Part shown: positions 1-7,840 of the stretch, piece by piece
Numbering within the stretch: position 1 is the first letter of the stretch
How the letters are laid out: the number at the start of each line of letters is the position of its first letter
DNA from: JBCCCJ01 sp039029315
Lineage (GTDB): Bacteria; Bacteroidota; Bacteroidia; J057
Direction of reading: 5' to 3'
Assembly: GCA_039029315.1 (NCBI GenBank)
Contig: JBCCGK010000001.1
Span: 124,001 to 188,000, forward strand
DNA length: 64,000 nt
Translations under genes and position numbers: made by a program
The notes under the pieces: model-generated
What the model was told of the DNA's origin: nothing
The model's input: only the letters and a program-made list of their open reading frames with translations
Databases searched by the model: none

Positions 1-34
1 GGAGCCAGAAGAACCTACTTCCAGCGACGATTAG
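1..34 (+). CDS. C-terminal end of an upstream gene (partial)
   Basis: The first bases read in frame 2 as an acidic tail, EPEEPTSSDD, followed by a TAG stop at 32-34. The heme A synthase start lies about 20 bp later, so this is probably the last codons of the preceding gene in the same operon. In Bacteroidota that neighbour is usually cytochrome oxidase subunit I, but ten residues cannot identify it. Frame 1 is also open here, so the frame itself is not certain. Confidence 0.4.
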   Translation, partial: EPEEPTSSDD

Positions 35-53
35 CCAATAGAATAGTAGCCCA

Positions 54-1106
54 TTGAATACCAACAATTCAATAACTCCACGAGCAGTGAGCCAGTATCG
101 AATAATTGCTGGACTCACAATTGGGGCTGTGGTTTTGTTGATCTTCGTTGGAGGAGTTGTCAGAATGACAGGTTCAGGAATGGGATGTCCTGATTGGCCA
201 ACATGCTTTGGGCAGTGGATTCCACCTACAGATATCTCAGAATTGCCAGCTGACTACAAAACACAATTTCAGGTTCAAGGAAAAGAAATCGCAGATTTCG
301 ATCCTTTCAAAACATGGGTAGAATACCTAAACCGCCTATTGGGAGTGTTGATTGGATTGTTTGCAATCGCTACTGCCATCGCAGGGTTTCGATTGAAGGG
401 AAAGACATTTTCCAGACTTCGCATTTTTAGTGGATTGGGATTGGCACTTGTGATCATTCAGGGAGGAATTGGAGCATATGTGGTTCGAACGGATCTGCAT
501 ACAGGAGTTGTTACGCTTCATATGCTGATCGCGATTCTGATCGTCGCAGTTTTGATCGCAGGCTTTCTCAGTTCTTATCCTGATCAAACAATTCCCTCCT
601 TGCCAAAGCAATTGAAGGGACTTGGCATTGGTTTACTCGTTCTGACCCTCGTGCAAATCATTTTTGGTACTCAGGTCAGAGAAGCTGTAGACACTGTTGC
701 AATTGAATTGGGAGAAGGTGCACGTGGACAGTGGTTGGCCGAAATCGGTAGTACGTATCAGATTCATAGATACTTCTACTATGCAGTTGTCGGGGGCCTG
801 TTGGTGTTCTCCCTGCGTTTGCGACCATATTTGGATCGACTACCTGGTGCAAAAGTATTGATCATTTCTTTATTGGGGCTTGTATTAACAGAAATTCTGA
901 TTGGAATCGGGATGCATCATTTTAGTATTCCCCCGGTATTACAACCGCTTCATTTAATGCTAGCGACCATGATATTCTCTCTAGAGTTTGCGCTCATTGG
1001 TAGTTGGTGGGTATGGGGAGGAAATGAAACATCTGCCTCCTTGATTCAAGTTGAAGACCTGGAGAAGCCGTTGGCTCCTTCATTCGTGAAAATGGAACAT
1101 TCATGA
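54..1106 (+). CDS. ctaA: Heme A synthase (COX15/CtaA family)
   Basis: Inner-membrane enzyme that oxidises the heme O methyl group to give heme A for aa3/caa3 oxidases. The 350-residue protein has about eight membrane segments and the family signature VRMTGSGMGCPDWPTCFG near residues 37-54. Candidate heme ligands are the His residues in RTDLHTGVVTLH, IHRYFYY and LQPLHLML. The helix-2 Glu is kept in EYLNRLLG, but the position of B. subtilis CtaA His60 is Asn; I believe this is usual in Bacteroidota, from memory. The start is a TTG at 54: an in-frame stop lies at 39-41 and the next Met is inside the signature. It overlaps ctaB by ATGA, indicating coupled translation. Confidence 0.93.
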   Translation: MNTNNSITPRAVSQYRIIAGLTIGAVVLLIFVGGVVRMTGSGMGCPDWPTCFGQWIPPTDISELPADYKTQFQVQGKEIADFDPFKTWVEYLNRLLGVLIGLFAIATAIAGFRLKGKTFSRLRIFSGLGLALVIIQGGIGAYVVRTDLHTGVVTLHMLIAILIVAVLIAGFLSSYPDQTIPSLPKQLKGLGIGLLVLTLVQIIFGTQVREAVDTVAIELGEGARGQWLAEIGSTYQIHRYFYYAVVGGLLVFSLRLRPYLDRLPGAKVLIISLLGLVLTEILIGIGMHHFSIPPVLQPLHLMLATMIFSLEFALIGSWWVWGGNETSASLIQVEDLEKPLAPSFVKMEHS

Positions 1107-1996
1107 TCAAGCAGAATATACATAGCATTTCACTTTCTGATTTCCTGCGGGCAAGGGTACAAGCCTATGGACAATTACTCAAGTTTCGTTTGTCCTTATT
1201 GGTCTCTGTATCTGCGGTATTCGGATTCGCGATGGCCTCTCAGGGATCAGCCAGTTGGGAATCCCTGCTATGGATTGGATTGGGAGGCTTGTTGATCACA
1301 GGCGCTTCGAATTCTCTGAATCAACTGTTTGAAAAAGAGCTGGATGCCAAGATGAGCCGAACCAGCGGCCGCCCATTGCCGGAAGGAAGAGTGGGAAGTG
1401 GGGAAGTGCTGGTCTATGCCTTGCTACTATCTGTAGTAGGAATCTCAATTTTGGGATACTTTTTCAACCTTCCAGCAGCTTTATTGGGAATTATAGGCTT
1501 ATTGTCTTATGCCTTTGTGTATACGCCACTCAAACGCATCACTCCCTTTGCCGTCTTTGTTGGAGCCATTCCTGGATCCTTGCCACCTTTGATTGGGTGG
1601 GTTGCCTATACAGGGAGTTTGGATGCAGGAGGGTGGTTGTTGTTCGCCTTTCAGTTCTTTTGGCAGTTCCCTCATTTTTGGGCCATTGCCTGGATCATGG
1701 ATGAAGACTATCAGAAGGCTGGGTTCAAAATGTTGCCAACAGCCAGTGGAAAATCCAAAAAGAGTGCTTCCCTGATTTTGTTGTACACCCTTTGTCTGGT
1801 GCCCATGGTGCTGTTTCCTTTGCAGTTGGGAATGATACAGCTTTGGTCTGCACTGACATTGGTAGGATTGGCTGTGTTTTTTGCCTTTCCTGCCTGGAAA
1901 TTACATCGAAGCCTGGATACAAAATATGCACGCAAGTTGATGTTTGCCTCCTTTTTGTATCTGCCGCTTATGGAGTTGATTTTTATAGCTAGTTAA
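1103..1996 (+). CDS. ctaB: Protoheme IX farnesyltransferase (heme O synthase)
   Basis: UbiA-superfamily membrane prenyltransferase that adds a farnesyl group to heme B to make heme O, the substrate of the CtaA protein encoded just upstream. The 297 residues form about nine helices. The first Asp-rich/prenyl-diphosphate motif is visible as NSLNQLFEKELDAKMSRT followed by SGRPLPEG, and the loop after helix 3 has YTPLKRIT, as in COX10/CtaB. Its ATG overlaps the ctaA stop codon (ATGA). It is the second enzyme of the heme A branch in this oxidase assembly operon. Confidence 0.95.
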   Translation: MIKQNIHSISLSDFLRARVQAYGQLLKFRLSLLVSVSAVFGFAMASQGSASWESLLWIGLGGLLITGASNSLNQLFEKELDAKMSRTSGRPLPEGRVGSGEVLVYALLLSVVGISILGYFFNLPAALLGIIGLLSYAFVYTPLKRITPFAVFVGAIPGSLPPLIGWVAYTGSLDAGGWLLFAFQFFWQFPHFWAIAWIMDEDYQKAGFKMLPTASGKSKKSASLILLYTLCLVPMVLFPLQLGMIQLWSALTLVGLAVFFAFPAWKLHRSLDTKYARKLMFASFLYLPLMELIFIAS

Positions 1997-2001
1997 CATA
2001 T

Positions 2002-2616
2002 ATGAGTTCTTTTGGTATTGGTATGGAGAGAGAAATGGATCAGAAATCCTACATTATTCATCCGCAAAAGTTTGCCCTTTGGCTGTTCATCGTAACGGTG
2101 ATCATGATCTTTGGGGGGCTGACGAGTGCCTATGTTGTGCATCGCGGAAGTCTTAGTGAAGGAGAAAAACTGTTCTTTGATCTTCCTCCTATTCTCTGGA
2201 CCAATTTGATCGTGATTATTCTCAGTAGCCTATCGATGCAGTTCTCTTTAAGGGAAGTCGGCAGGGAGAACAATCAACGAGCCATGATTGGGTTGCTTGT
2301 AACAGTTGCTTTAGGAATCTGGTTCCTATTGGGACAACTTCAGGCATTTGTAGATCTGACAGAGAGCAATCTGTTTTTTGTTGATCAGACTCGACAAGAC
2401 GATTCTGTCTCTTACTTCTATGTGATTACCGGCCTTCATGGTCTTCACATCGTTGCAGGATTGATTGTCTTACTTGTCTGTTTATTGAAAACAGCATTCT
2501 CTTCGTTTAGGTCTGGGCGACAACTCATTTCCTATGAAATGACAGCGATATTCTGGCATTTCCTGGGATTACTTTGGGTTTATTTATTCATTTTTATGAA
2601 GTATACACAGGAGTAA
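2002..2616 (+). CDS. Cytochrome c oxidase subunit III, short paralogue
   Basis: Heme-copper oxidase subunit III family, 204 residues with five predicted membrane helices. The subunit III signature appears as YVITGLHGLHIVAGL near residues 141-155, followed by the terminal FWHFLGLLWVYLFIFMKY helix. It starts 6 bp after ctaB. Bacteroidota oxidase operons usually carry two subunit III genes in a row, and the second follows here. An internal Met (MEREMDQKS, residue 8) could be the true start. Confidence 0.92.
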   Translation: MSSFGIGMEREMDQKSYIIHPQKFALWLFIVTVIMIFGGLTSAYVVHRGSLSEGEKLFFDLPPILWTNLIVIILSSLSMQFSLREVGRENNQRAMIGLLVTVALGIWFLLGQLQAFVDLTESNLFFVDQTRQDDSVSYFYVITGLHGLHIVAGLIVLLVCLLKTAFSSFRSGRQLISYEMTAIFWHFLGLLWVYLFIFMKYTQE

Positions 2617-2656
2617 AATCGATCTGAAACTAACTTTATTTCTAGCGATTTTCCTG

Positions 2657-2664
2657 TAAATTTG
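2657..2664 (+). promoter_or_regulatory. Bacteroidota -7 promoter box
   Basis: TAAATTTG matches the TAnnTTTG -7 consensus of Bacteroidota housekeeping promoters and lies 34 bp before the ATG of the second subunit III gene. The corresponding -33 TTG is not clear. It may be an internal operon promoter in the 81-bp gap. Confidence 0.45.
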
Positions 2665-2697
2665 CACCATCAATTCATTCCGACTAACTGATCCACA

Positions 2698-3810
2698 ATG
2701 GCTAACGTAACAGTCGATAAAAAAGCACTCATCGAAGGGGAACGGCCGATGTATAATGCCAGTTATGGCAAGCTGATGATGTGGTTTTTTCTTGTATCAG
2801 ATGCATTTACCTTCTCTGCACTCCTCATCGCATACGGTGCACTCCGTGTTCGCTCCGTCGCTCATGGTGAGGCTTGGGCTTTCCCAGAAGATGTATTCAC
2901 GCATACGCCACTTCTTTACGAAATCTGGCACATTGACTCTCCGCTTGTATTTGTGGGGATCATGACCTTCATCCTTATCCTCAGTTCCGTAACTATGGTA
3001 CTGGCGGTTGAGGCTGGGCATCGCAAGTCCAAAAAAGAAGTATCCAAATGGGTCTTCCTGACCATCATTGGCGGAGCAGCCTTCTTGAGTTGTCAGGCGT
3101 ATGAGTGGTATCACTTCATCATTGGAACACATGAAGGAGGCATGGAATTAGGTCCCAAAGCGATGGCGTATCTGGATTCTCGTGAGATTCCAGGTCTGGA
3201 AGAAGGAGATCCTTTGATCGTCTACCCTATTCTGAAAAGTGAGGACCGATTTCAGGTCAAGGAAGTCCGCAAACAAGGCAATGGCTATATGATCGCCAAT
3301 GATTCCCTGGCGCAATTGCTGTCCTATGAAAGAGAAATCTTCAAGCGATTGTATTTTTCAGACAAGCTTCAGCTAACTGAGCAATTGGAACCAGCTGAGC
3401 GCGTCAAAAGAATCAAATCCCTGGTCGATGATATCAATCGATTTGGTGCTTCCAAAAATCACAACATCAGGGTTTCCGCCAGCCTGAGTGGAGATCCGGA
3501 AACTGTGCTCGCGAACCTCAAAGAAGAGCTACCGGCCAAGATGTCAGTGAAATTCGTTGACGGCGGGGCCAATCTCAAATCCAATGAATATGGACCTCCA
3601 GACTTTGCAGCTCTCTTCTTCTTCGTAACAGGATTTCACGGTACCCACGTACTCAGTGGAGTGTTACTCCTGATCATGTTGTTGGTCAACATCAACAAAG
3701 GTACCTACGAGAAAAGAGGCCACTATGAAATGACTGAGAAGATCGGCTTGTACTGGCACTTTGTAGATCTCGTCTGGGTATTCGTCTTTACCTTTTTCTA
3801 TCTCGTATAG
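2698..3810 (+). CDS. Cytochrome c oxidase subunit III, long paralogue with hydrophilic insert
   Basis: Subunit III of the terminal oxidase, 370 residues. Helices at about residues 25-140 and again from about 300 are standard. The family signature is present as FFFVTGFHGTHVLSG, and the terminus is YWHFVDLVWVFVFTFFYL. Between the helix ending in CQAYEWYHF and the segment starting NEYGPPDF is a charged insert of roughly 150 residues, rich in Lys, Glu and Asp. A short insert is common in this Bacteroidota paralogue; this one is unusually long. The insert keeps the reading frame, so it is not a frameshift. Confidence 0.92.
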   Translation: MANVTVDKKALIEGERPMYNASYGKLMMWFFLVSDAFTFSALLIAYGALRVRSVAHGEAWAFPEDVFTHTPLLYEIWHIDSPLVFVGIMTFILILSSVTMVLAVEAGHRKSKKEVSKWVFLTIIGGAAFLSCQAYEWYHFIIGTHEGGMELGPKAMAYLDSREIPGLEEGDPLIVYPILKSEDRFQVKEVRKQGNGYMIANDSLAQLLSYEREIFKRLYFSDKLQLTEQLEPAERVKRIKSLVDDINRFGASKNHNIRVSASLSGDPETVLANLKEELPAKMSVKFVDGGANLKSNEYGPPDFAALFFFVTGFHGTHVLSGVLLLIMLLVNINKGTYEKRGHYEMTEKIGLYWHFVDLVWVFVFTFFYLV

Positions 3811-3854
3811 ACTTTCTTGACATTTGATATCTTTCTTCTAAAAACATAAAAATC

Positions 3855-4283
3855 ATGGCAACAGCAGCAGCAGACGGAGGAGCGGCACAACGAAAATCCA
3901 TTGTTCGCACAGCTTTGATATTGAGTGCCTTGACCGCATTTGAATTCCTCATTGCCTTTACAAAGAAGTTTTATCCAGCCTGGTTTGGCATGTCCGCGGA
4001 TACTGCACAAACTCTGGTGGTGGTAACATTCATCATTCTGACTCTCTTCAAGGCCTTTTATATCGTTGCAGAGTTCATGCACCTTGGCCATGAAGTGAAG
4101 ATCCTGGCTTTAACCATTTTGGTTCCTTTCCTGTTCATCGTTTGGTTGATTATTGGAATGATCATGGAAGGGGGATATTGGGGCCAACAAAATATGGAGG
4201 AATTGAGTTATTCTTCTGAACCAGCAGCTGTTGAATACGTGCATGTGCAGCCAGAATCAGAAGAAATCCCTATTTATGGCTAA
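3855..4283 (+). CDS. Cytochrome c oxidase subunit IV
   Basis: Small integral membrane subunit of bacterial caa3/aa3 oxidases (prokaryotic COX4 family), 142 residues with three hydrophobic helices. After an Ala/Gly-rich N-terminus, the first helix follows the KSIVRTALILSALTAFEF stretch. The KAFYIVAEFMHLGHEVK loop is typical of the family. It ends by overlapping the next gene by 8 bp, consistent with a single transcript. Confidence 0.85.
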   Translation: MATAAADGGAAQRKSIVRTALILSALTAFEFLIAFTKKFYPAWFGMSADTAQTLVVVTFIILTLFKAFYIVAEFMHLGHEVKILALTILVPFLFIVWLIIGMIMEGGYWGQQNMEELSYSSEPAAVEYVHVQPESEEIPIYG

Positions 4284-4971
4284 ATCCAAGACGCTCACAA
4301 AGGCTATCATCTTTATTACCTTTATTGTCCCTTCGCTGATCTTTGCGTTTTTGTATCTCGGGACAGAACAAGTTTTTGAAGATTTCCCATACGAATATCA
4401 TCTCATACAAAAAGGGGATACGGTGTTTCACACCTATCCCTCTTTTTCTTTTCAAGATTTGGATGGCAATATCTTGCAGCCGGAGGATCTCAAAGAGAAG
4501 ATTTGTATCGTGAGCTTTTTTTCAGTTCACGACGATTCCATGAAGCGGACCACTGTCCTCAACGGGAATCTTCGACGTGTCTATGACAATATCGAATGGG
4601 AGAAAAATCCCCCTTTCCGTTTCATTGCTGTGAATATGGGAGATTCCTTGCCTGATATTCTTGCCTATGAAAAAGATTTAGAGATTGATCGTAAACATTG
4701 GACAATCGTGAGAGGAAGTCAAGAAGACATCTATCGTCTGGCTACCCAGGGATTTGTGATGGATGAATTTGCACGAAAACGTCCTGGTGATCCTCCCTTT
4801 ACGGCTCAGACCATTGCTTTTGTAGATAAAGATGGATATGTGCGGCGCTACTTTGTCGCAACAGATCTTGGACAGGAGAGAAAAATGCAGGAAGACTTGA
4901 TTGCGATCCTCCGCTTGGTCTATCCTGAAGAAATAGAACGAATGAGACTCAGACCACAAGAGAAGAGCTGA
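4276..4971 (+). CDS. Sco1/SenC-like thioredoxin-fold protein lacking copper ligands
   Basis: Membrane-anchored protein of 231 residues with one N-terminal helix and a Sco/thioredoxin-like domain in the position of the copper chaperone Sco1/SenC. The strand normally followed by CxxxC reads IVSFFSVHDDSMKRTTVL, with no cysteines, and the conserved distal His region reads PPFTAQTIAFVDKDGYVRRYF, with no His before the strand. It should therefore not bind copper in the usual way. I chose the start at 4276 (MAKSK) rather than an upstream Met, because it gives a clean membrane anchor and only an 8-bp overlap with subunit IV. Fold assignment is by pattern and context. Confidence 0.75.
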   Translation: MAKSKTLTKAIIFITFIVPSLIFAFLYLGTEQVFEDFPYEYHLIQKGDTVFHTYPSFSFQDLDGNILQPEDLKEKICIVSFFSVHDDSMKRTTVLNGNLRRVYDNIEWEKNPPFRFIAVNMGDSLPDILAYEKDLEIDRKHWTIVRGSQEDIYRLATQGFVMDEFARKRPGDPPFTAQTIAFVDKDGYVRRYFVATDLGQERKMQEDLIAILRLVYPEEIERMRLRPQEKS

Positions 4972-5516
4972 TGGAGCACGTCAAAGCAAACGAAAAAACG
5001 TATACACGTCTGATTTGGGCATTCTCAATCATTGTTCCGCTGGTTGTGGCTGTTCTGATCAATCCCCGCATGGAGATTGGCCTTTCCCTGGGCTTCAATC
5101 CCTATATTCTTCCCAAGATCAATGCCTATATCAATTCTGTCGTAGCGATCCTCTTAGTTCTGGGTTTTGTTTTCATTCGAAGACGGCAGATTGACTACCA
5201 CAGGCTCTGCATGCTCGGTGCTTTTGGGCTGTCGGCGATATTTTTGATCCTCTATATCTTGTACCACCTGTCGGCGGGTCATACTTCCTATTGCGGAGAG
5301 GGTGGGATTCGCACTTTGTATTTGACCCTTCTTTTCTCGCACATTGTACTCTCGGCCGGGATTGTTCCACTGGCTTCCTTCTCAGTGTTTCGTGCATTGA
5401 GCGAACGCTATGACAAGCACCGCAAAATCGCCAAGATTACCTTGCCGATTTGGTTATATGTGGCCGTAACTGGTGTGGTGGTCTATTGGATGATTGCTCC
5501 TTGTTATGGGGCGTAA
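4971..5516 (+). CDS. DUF420 family oxidase assembly membrane protein (CtaM-like)
   Basis: A 181-residue protein with five hydrophobic helices and His/Cys-containing loops: LYHLSAGHTSYCGE near the centre and LLFSHIVLSAG after it. DUF420 includes CtaM, required for maturation of heme A oxidases in Firmicutes. Position at the end of the oxidase operon supports the same role. The start overlaps the Sco-like stop codon by one base (TGATG). Confidence 0.88.
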   Translation: MEHVKANEKTYTRLIWAFSIIVPLVVAVLINPRMEIGLSLGFNPYILPKINAYINSVVAILLVLGFVFIRRRQIDYHRLCMLGAFGLSAIFLILYILYHLSAGHTSYCGEGGIRTLYLTLLFSHIVLSAGIVPLASFSVFRALSERYDKHRKIAKITLPIWLYVAVTGVVVYWMIAPCYGA

Positions 5517-5531
5517 GAAGTGCATGATCCA

Positions 5532-5816
5532 ATGAACATGAAAATAGATTTCAAAGAATATGAAGGGGAACTTTGGCAAATTATTTTGGGAGAAAATCAC
5601 GATAGCAAGTTTTTGGAGCTGGTTGATCATCTCCACAAGCTCGGGCATCCGAAGGAAGAGATTTACAACTTATTTGGTGATTTTCTAATAGAAATTCAGA
5701 TTGATCCAAGGACGAAAGGAGACGAAGTTGCTTATGACAACTTATTGGATTTTATGGATGGATTCACAGTTTGGGGCAAGGCATTTAGAATTCTTCCAGA
5801 CGAACCTGATGTGTGA
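5532..5816 (+). CDS. Small soluble protein of unknown function
   Basis: About 94 residues, acidic, with no signal peptide or membrane segment. I do not recognise the family. The C-terminal half (DEVAYDNLLDFMDGFTVWG) suggests a compact helical protein. A GTG at 5520 would extend it by four residues; the ATG at 5532 is preferred. It follows the oxidase operon by 15 bp and may be cotranscribed, but the content gives no link to respiration. Confidence 0.6.
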   Translation: MNMKIDFKEYEGELWQIILGENHDSKFLELVDHLHKLGHPKEEIYNLFGDFLIEIQIDPRTKGDEVAYDNLLDFMDGFTVWGKAFRILPDEPDV

Positions 5817-5916
5817 GGGATATTGATTTGATACTCTAATCGAAACTTGCTACTCCAATTCCCTCTCTACCAAGTGTACTTAAATACAATTTTTATGAGA
5901 TTGACCTCTGCAAAAC

Positions 5917-6684
5917 ATGAAGATGATACACAACTTCATTCAAGAATTGGAAGAGCTTGTAAGAGAAATAAAAGGAGGGGAAAAGACTTATGACACGCTA
6001 ATTGTTGACTATCCTGAAAATCTGGATGTCAGGGACTTTTTAGTTGGTGTTTTTTCATTGGGAAATAGTTTTAGAATAAAATGGGTACTATTCCTCACTT
6101 TTAAGTTTTGGACTACTGCAACCTATACAGATTGGCTGATTGTCCTGGAAAAGGTGGCAAACATTGCTGACAAAACGGTCCTCAACAAATTCTTCTATCT
6201 CACTTACCAGTACCTGGAGGTTAGTTTTGAAGATGCTCTTTTCGAACATGATGCGATTTCCGAAAACTCACAACTAGCGATACAACAATATTGGTTCCGA
6301 ACAACAAGCCAAGGGCAAAGAGTTCCCGTTACCGGACTCCTCTATTCGGAAATTGAGGAGAAAGAGATAAGGCTGTTTGGATTACAAACAAGTGATTTCC
6401 ATCTATATAGAGACCGACTGATCTTAGAGGGCGCAGAAAAGGCTACCAAACGGAAAAATACATCCACACCAGTCGAAGTAGAAACCTCTCCTATTCGAAA
6501 GTTGCTTAACAGACTAGATCCTCAGCATTTGAAGGAATTTAATGGAACACCAGGGCTCAATTTATTTAATGATCTCACCCCACTTCATGAACTAATTGAG
6601 AAATCAGATCCCATTGTCATAAAGGAATTTTTTGAAGAATATCCCAATATTATGAGAAAAATTTATCCTTCTGAGGAGGATTAG
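5917..6684 (+). CDS. Hypothetical protein, no recognised domain
   Basis: A 255-residue soluble protein without signal peptide. The N-terminal part (residues 1-125) is helical and Leu/Phe-rich; the centre has QGQRVPVTGLLYSEIEEKEIRLFG; the C-terminus carries RKLLNRLDPQHLKEF and an acidic end. No motif identifies an activity. Base composition is AT-richer than the oxidase operon, and the next 0.9 kb holds a decayed mobile-type gene, so this may be an accessory gene. Confidence 0.6.
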   Translation: MKMIHNFIQELEELVREIKGGEKTYDTLIVDYPENLDVRDFLVGVFSLGNSFRIKWVLFLTFKFWTTATYTDWLIVLEKVANIADKTVLNKFFYLTYQYLEVSFEDALFEHDAISENSQLAIQQYWFRTTSQGQRVPVTGLLYSEIEEKEIRLFGLQTSDFHLYRDRLILEGAEKATKRKNTSTPVEVETSPIRKLLNRLDPQHLKEFNGTPGLNLFNDLTPLHELIEKSDPIVIKEFFEEYPNIMRKIYPSEED

Positions 6685-7067
6685 CAGAAGAAATTACAAG
6701 ATGAAGAAACACAAAATACTCATTGCCCTTGGAAGCTAGGTCTGGATTGGCTTCTCGCCATTCTCCGCTTTTACTTTCCTGTAGTCTAGAAATCAAATTG
6801 TCAAGAATGCTATCTGTTTGGAGCTTGTTTTGACTTTGGAGAGAAAGCACTGATAAGACCATTCAAGTTTTTGTCGATCATATTCTTCGACTTTGAGACG
6901 ATTTCGATCGCTACAGTCTGTTAACACCACTTTTGAGGCAACATAGGAAATGGATTCAGGCCCATGTCTTCGGTAATCTGGTGCATTTGCACCAGATTAA
7001 ACTCAGGGTTGTGAATCTGCTCCCATGTCGCTAGAAACACAATGGCAGGTCTTGATCTACTGTAAAC
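6680..7067 (-). pseudogene. Decayed KilA-N domain protein gene
   Basis: Read on the minus strand, the region contains consecutive pieces of a KilA-N protein in different frames. One piece ends AIVFLATWEQIHNPEF...GLNPFPMLPQKWC at a TAA (6921-6923) and continues past it with QTVAIEIVSKS, matching the core of KilA-N. RLKVEEYDRQKLEW then follows in one frame, and TDSILDNLI...GEWREANPDLASKGN in another. KilA-N proteins are DNA-binding proteins common on phages and mobile islands of Bacteroidota. The usual GRYGGTYAHKDIA segment appears deleted. Stops and frameshifts rule out a full product. The rest of the 6685-7579 gap holds only the repeat noted separately. Confidence 0.75.
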
Positions 7068-7142
7068 TTATACTTTGGACCGCATGAATTGTTCTGTTTG
7101 ATTCCCTGAGCTCTGCTCCCAATTTTTCCGGCTTATAAGCCT

Positions 7143-7237
7143 GGACGTGACGCGTTTGCGGGATGGAATCAGGGCAGAAAAACGCGTTACGTCTAAGGGC
7201 AGAAAAACGCGTTACGTCTAAAGGGCAGGAAAACGCC
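7143..7237. repeat. 25-bp tandem repeat with inverted flank
   Basis: Two perfect head-to-tail copies of a 25-bp unit beginning GGGCAGAAAAACGCGTTACG lie at 7172-7196 and 7197-7221. A third, partial copy (GGGCAGGAAAACGCC) follows at 7223-7237. Just upstream, GACGTGACGCGTTT (7145-7158) is nearly the reverse complement of AAACGCGTTACGTC inside the unit, so the region can form a hairpin. It sits beside the KilA-N remnant. Confidence 0.8.
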
Positions 7238-7565
7238 TTCTAAAGAGAAGAATCTATCAGGGCCAATGTATAGCAAAACCATTTGCTTTGTTCAACTGAG
7301 ATAAAAATTCACTAGATATGGATATCCTTGAATAGTAACTGTTCTTTGAAAAGAGCTTCTAGTGCGTGAAAATAGGGGGGTAAAGGCTTTCCGTTTCAGA
7401 TTCCAGGGATAGATTCCGTCTTGCATATCTGCATTTGCTCAGACAATGATGTTCCCATACAATCGGGGAAAAAGGATCAGTCTTTTAAACTAAAGGATTT
7501 ATTAGAACTCTTCAATCGCTTAAACATATTCCCACAGTGTCGAACAAAATCCCCCTCAAAATGCT

Positions 7566-7573
7566 TATATTTG
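7566..7573 (+). promoter_or_regulatory. Bacteroidota -7 promoter box next to a start codon
   Basis: TATATTTG is a perfect TAnnTTTG box only 6 bp before the ATG at 7580. Transcription from it would start at or very near the start codon, giving a leaderless or nearly leaderless message. Confidence 0.5.
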
Positions 7574-7579
7574 CAGCGC

Positions 7580-7840
7580 ATGAAGCTACTGAGATCATTT
7601 TCAACAATTGCCATATTTCTGTTCCTGCTTTGGGGTATGGGCACAACTGCTATCGCTCAATGCTCGCAATGCAAAGCCGCTGCCGCTTCTGGTGAAGCAG
7701 GAGAGGTAACCATCTTTGGGGGAATCAATGTTGGTGTGCTCTATTTGTTGGCCTTACCAATCATTTTGCCACTGATTGTGGGAGGGATCTGGTGGTGGAA
7801 ACAGCGTCAGCATCGATCTTCATCAGTCCCTGCGCATTGA
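7580..7840 (+). CDS. Small membrane protein with signal peptide
   Basis: An 86-residue product: an N-terminal hydrophobic signal segment ending near TAIAQ, then a short CSQCKAAAASGEAGE linker with two Cys, then one transmembrane helix (VGVLYLLALPIILPLIVGGIW) and a basic tail. Small proteins of this shape with a CxxC after the signal cleavage site are common in Bacteroidota, but I know no function. The upstream open frame (from 7421) is rejected as non-coding because the promoter box lies inside it. The last 80 bp overlap mtaB on the other strand. Confidence 0.7.
   Translation: MKLLRSFSTIAIFLFLLWGMGTTAIAQCSQCKAAAASGEAGEVTIFGGINVGVLYLLALPIILPLIVGGIWWWKQRQHRSSSVPAH

Noticed and set aside
7143..7237. 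A short CRISPR array
   Set aside because: The units are directly adjacent with no spacers, and no cas gene is nearby.
7421..7579. N-terminal extension of the small membrane protein
   Set aside because: The extension would put the promoter box and a good signal peptide inside the protein; the ATG at 7580 gives a standard exported protein.
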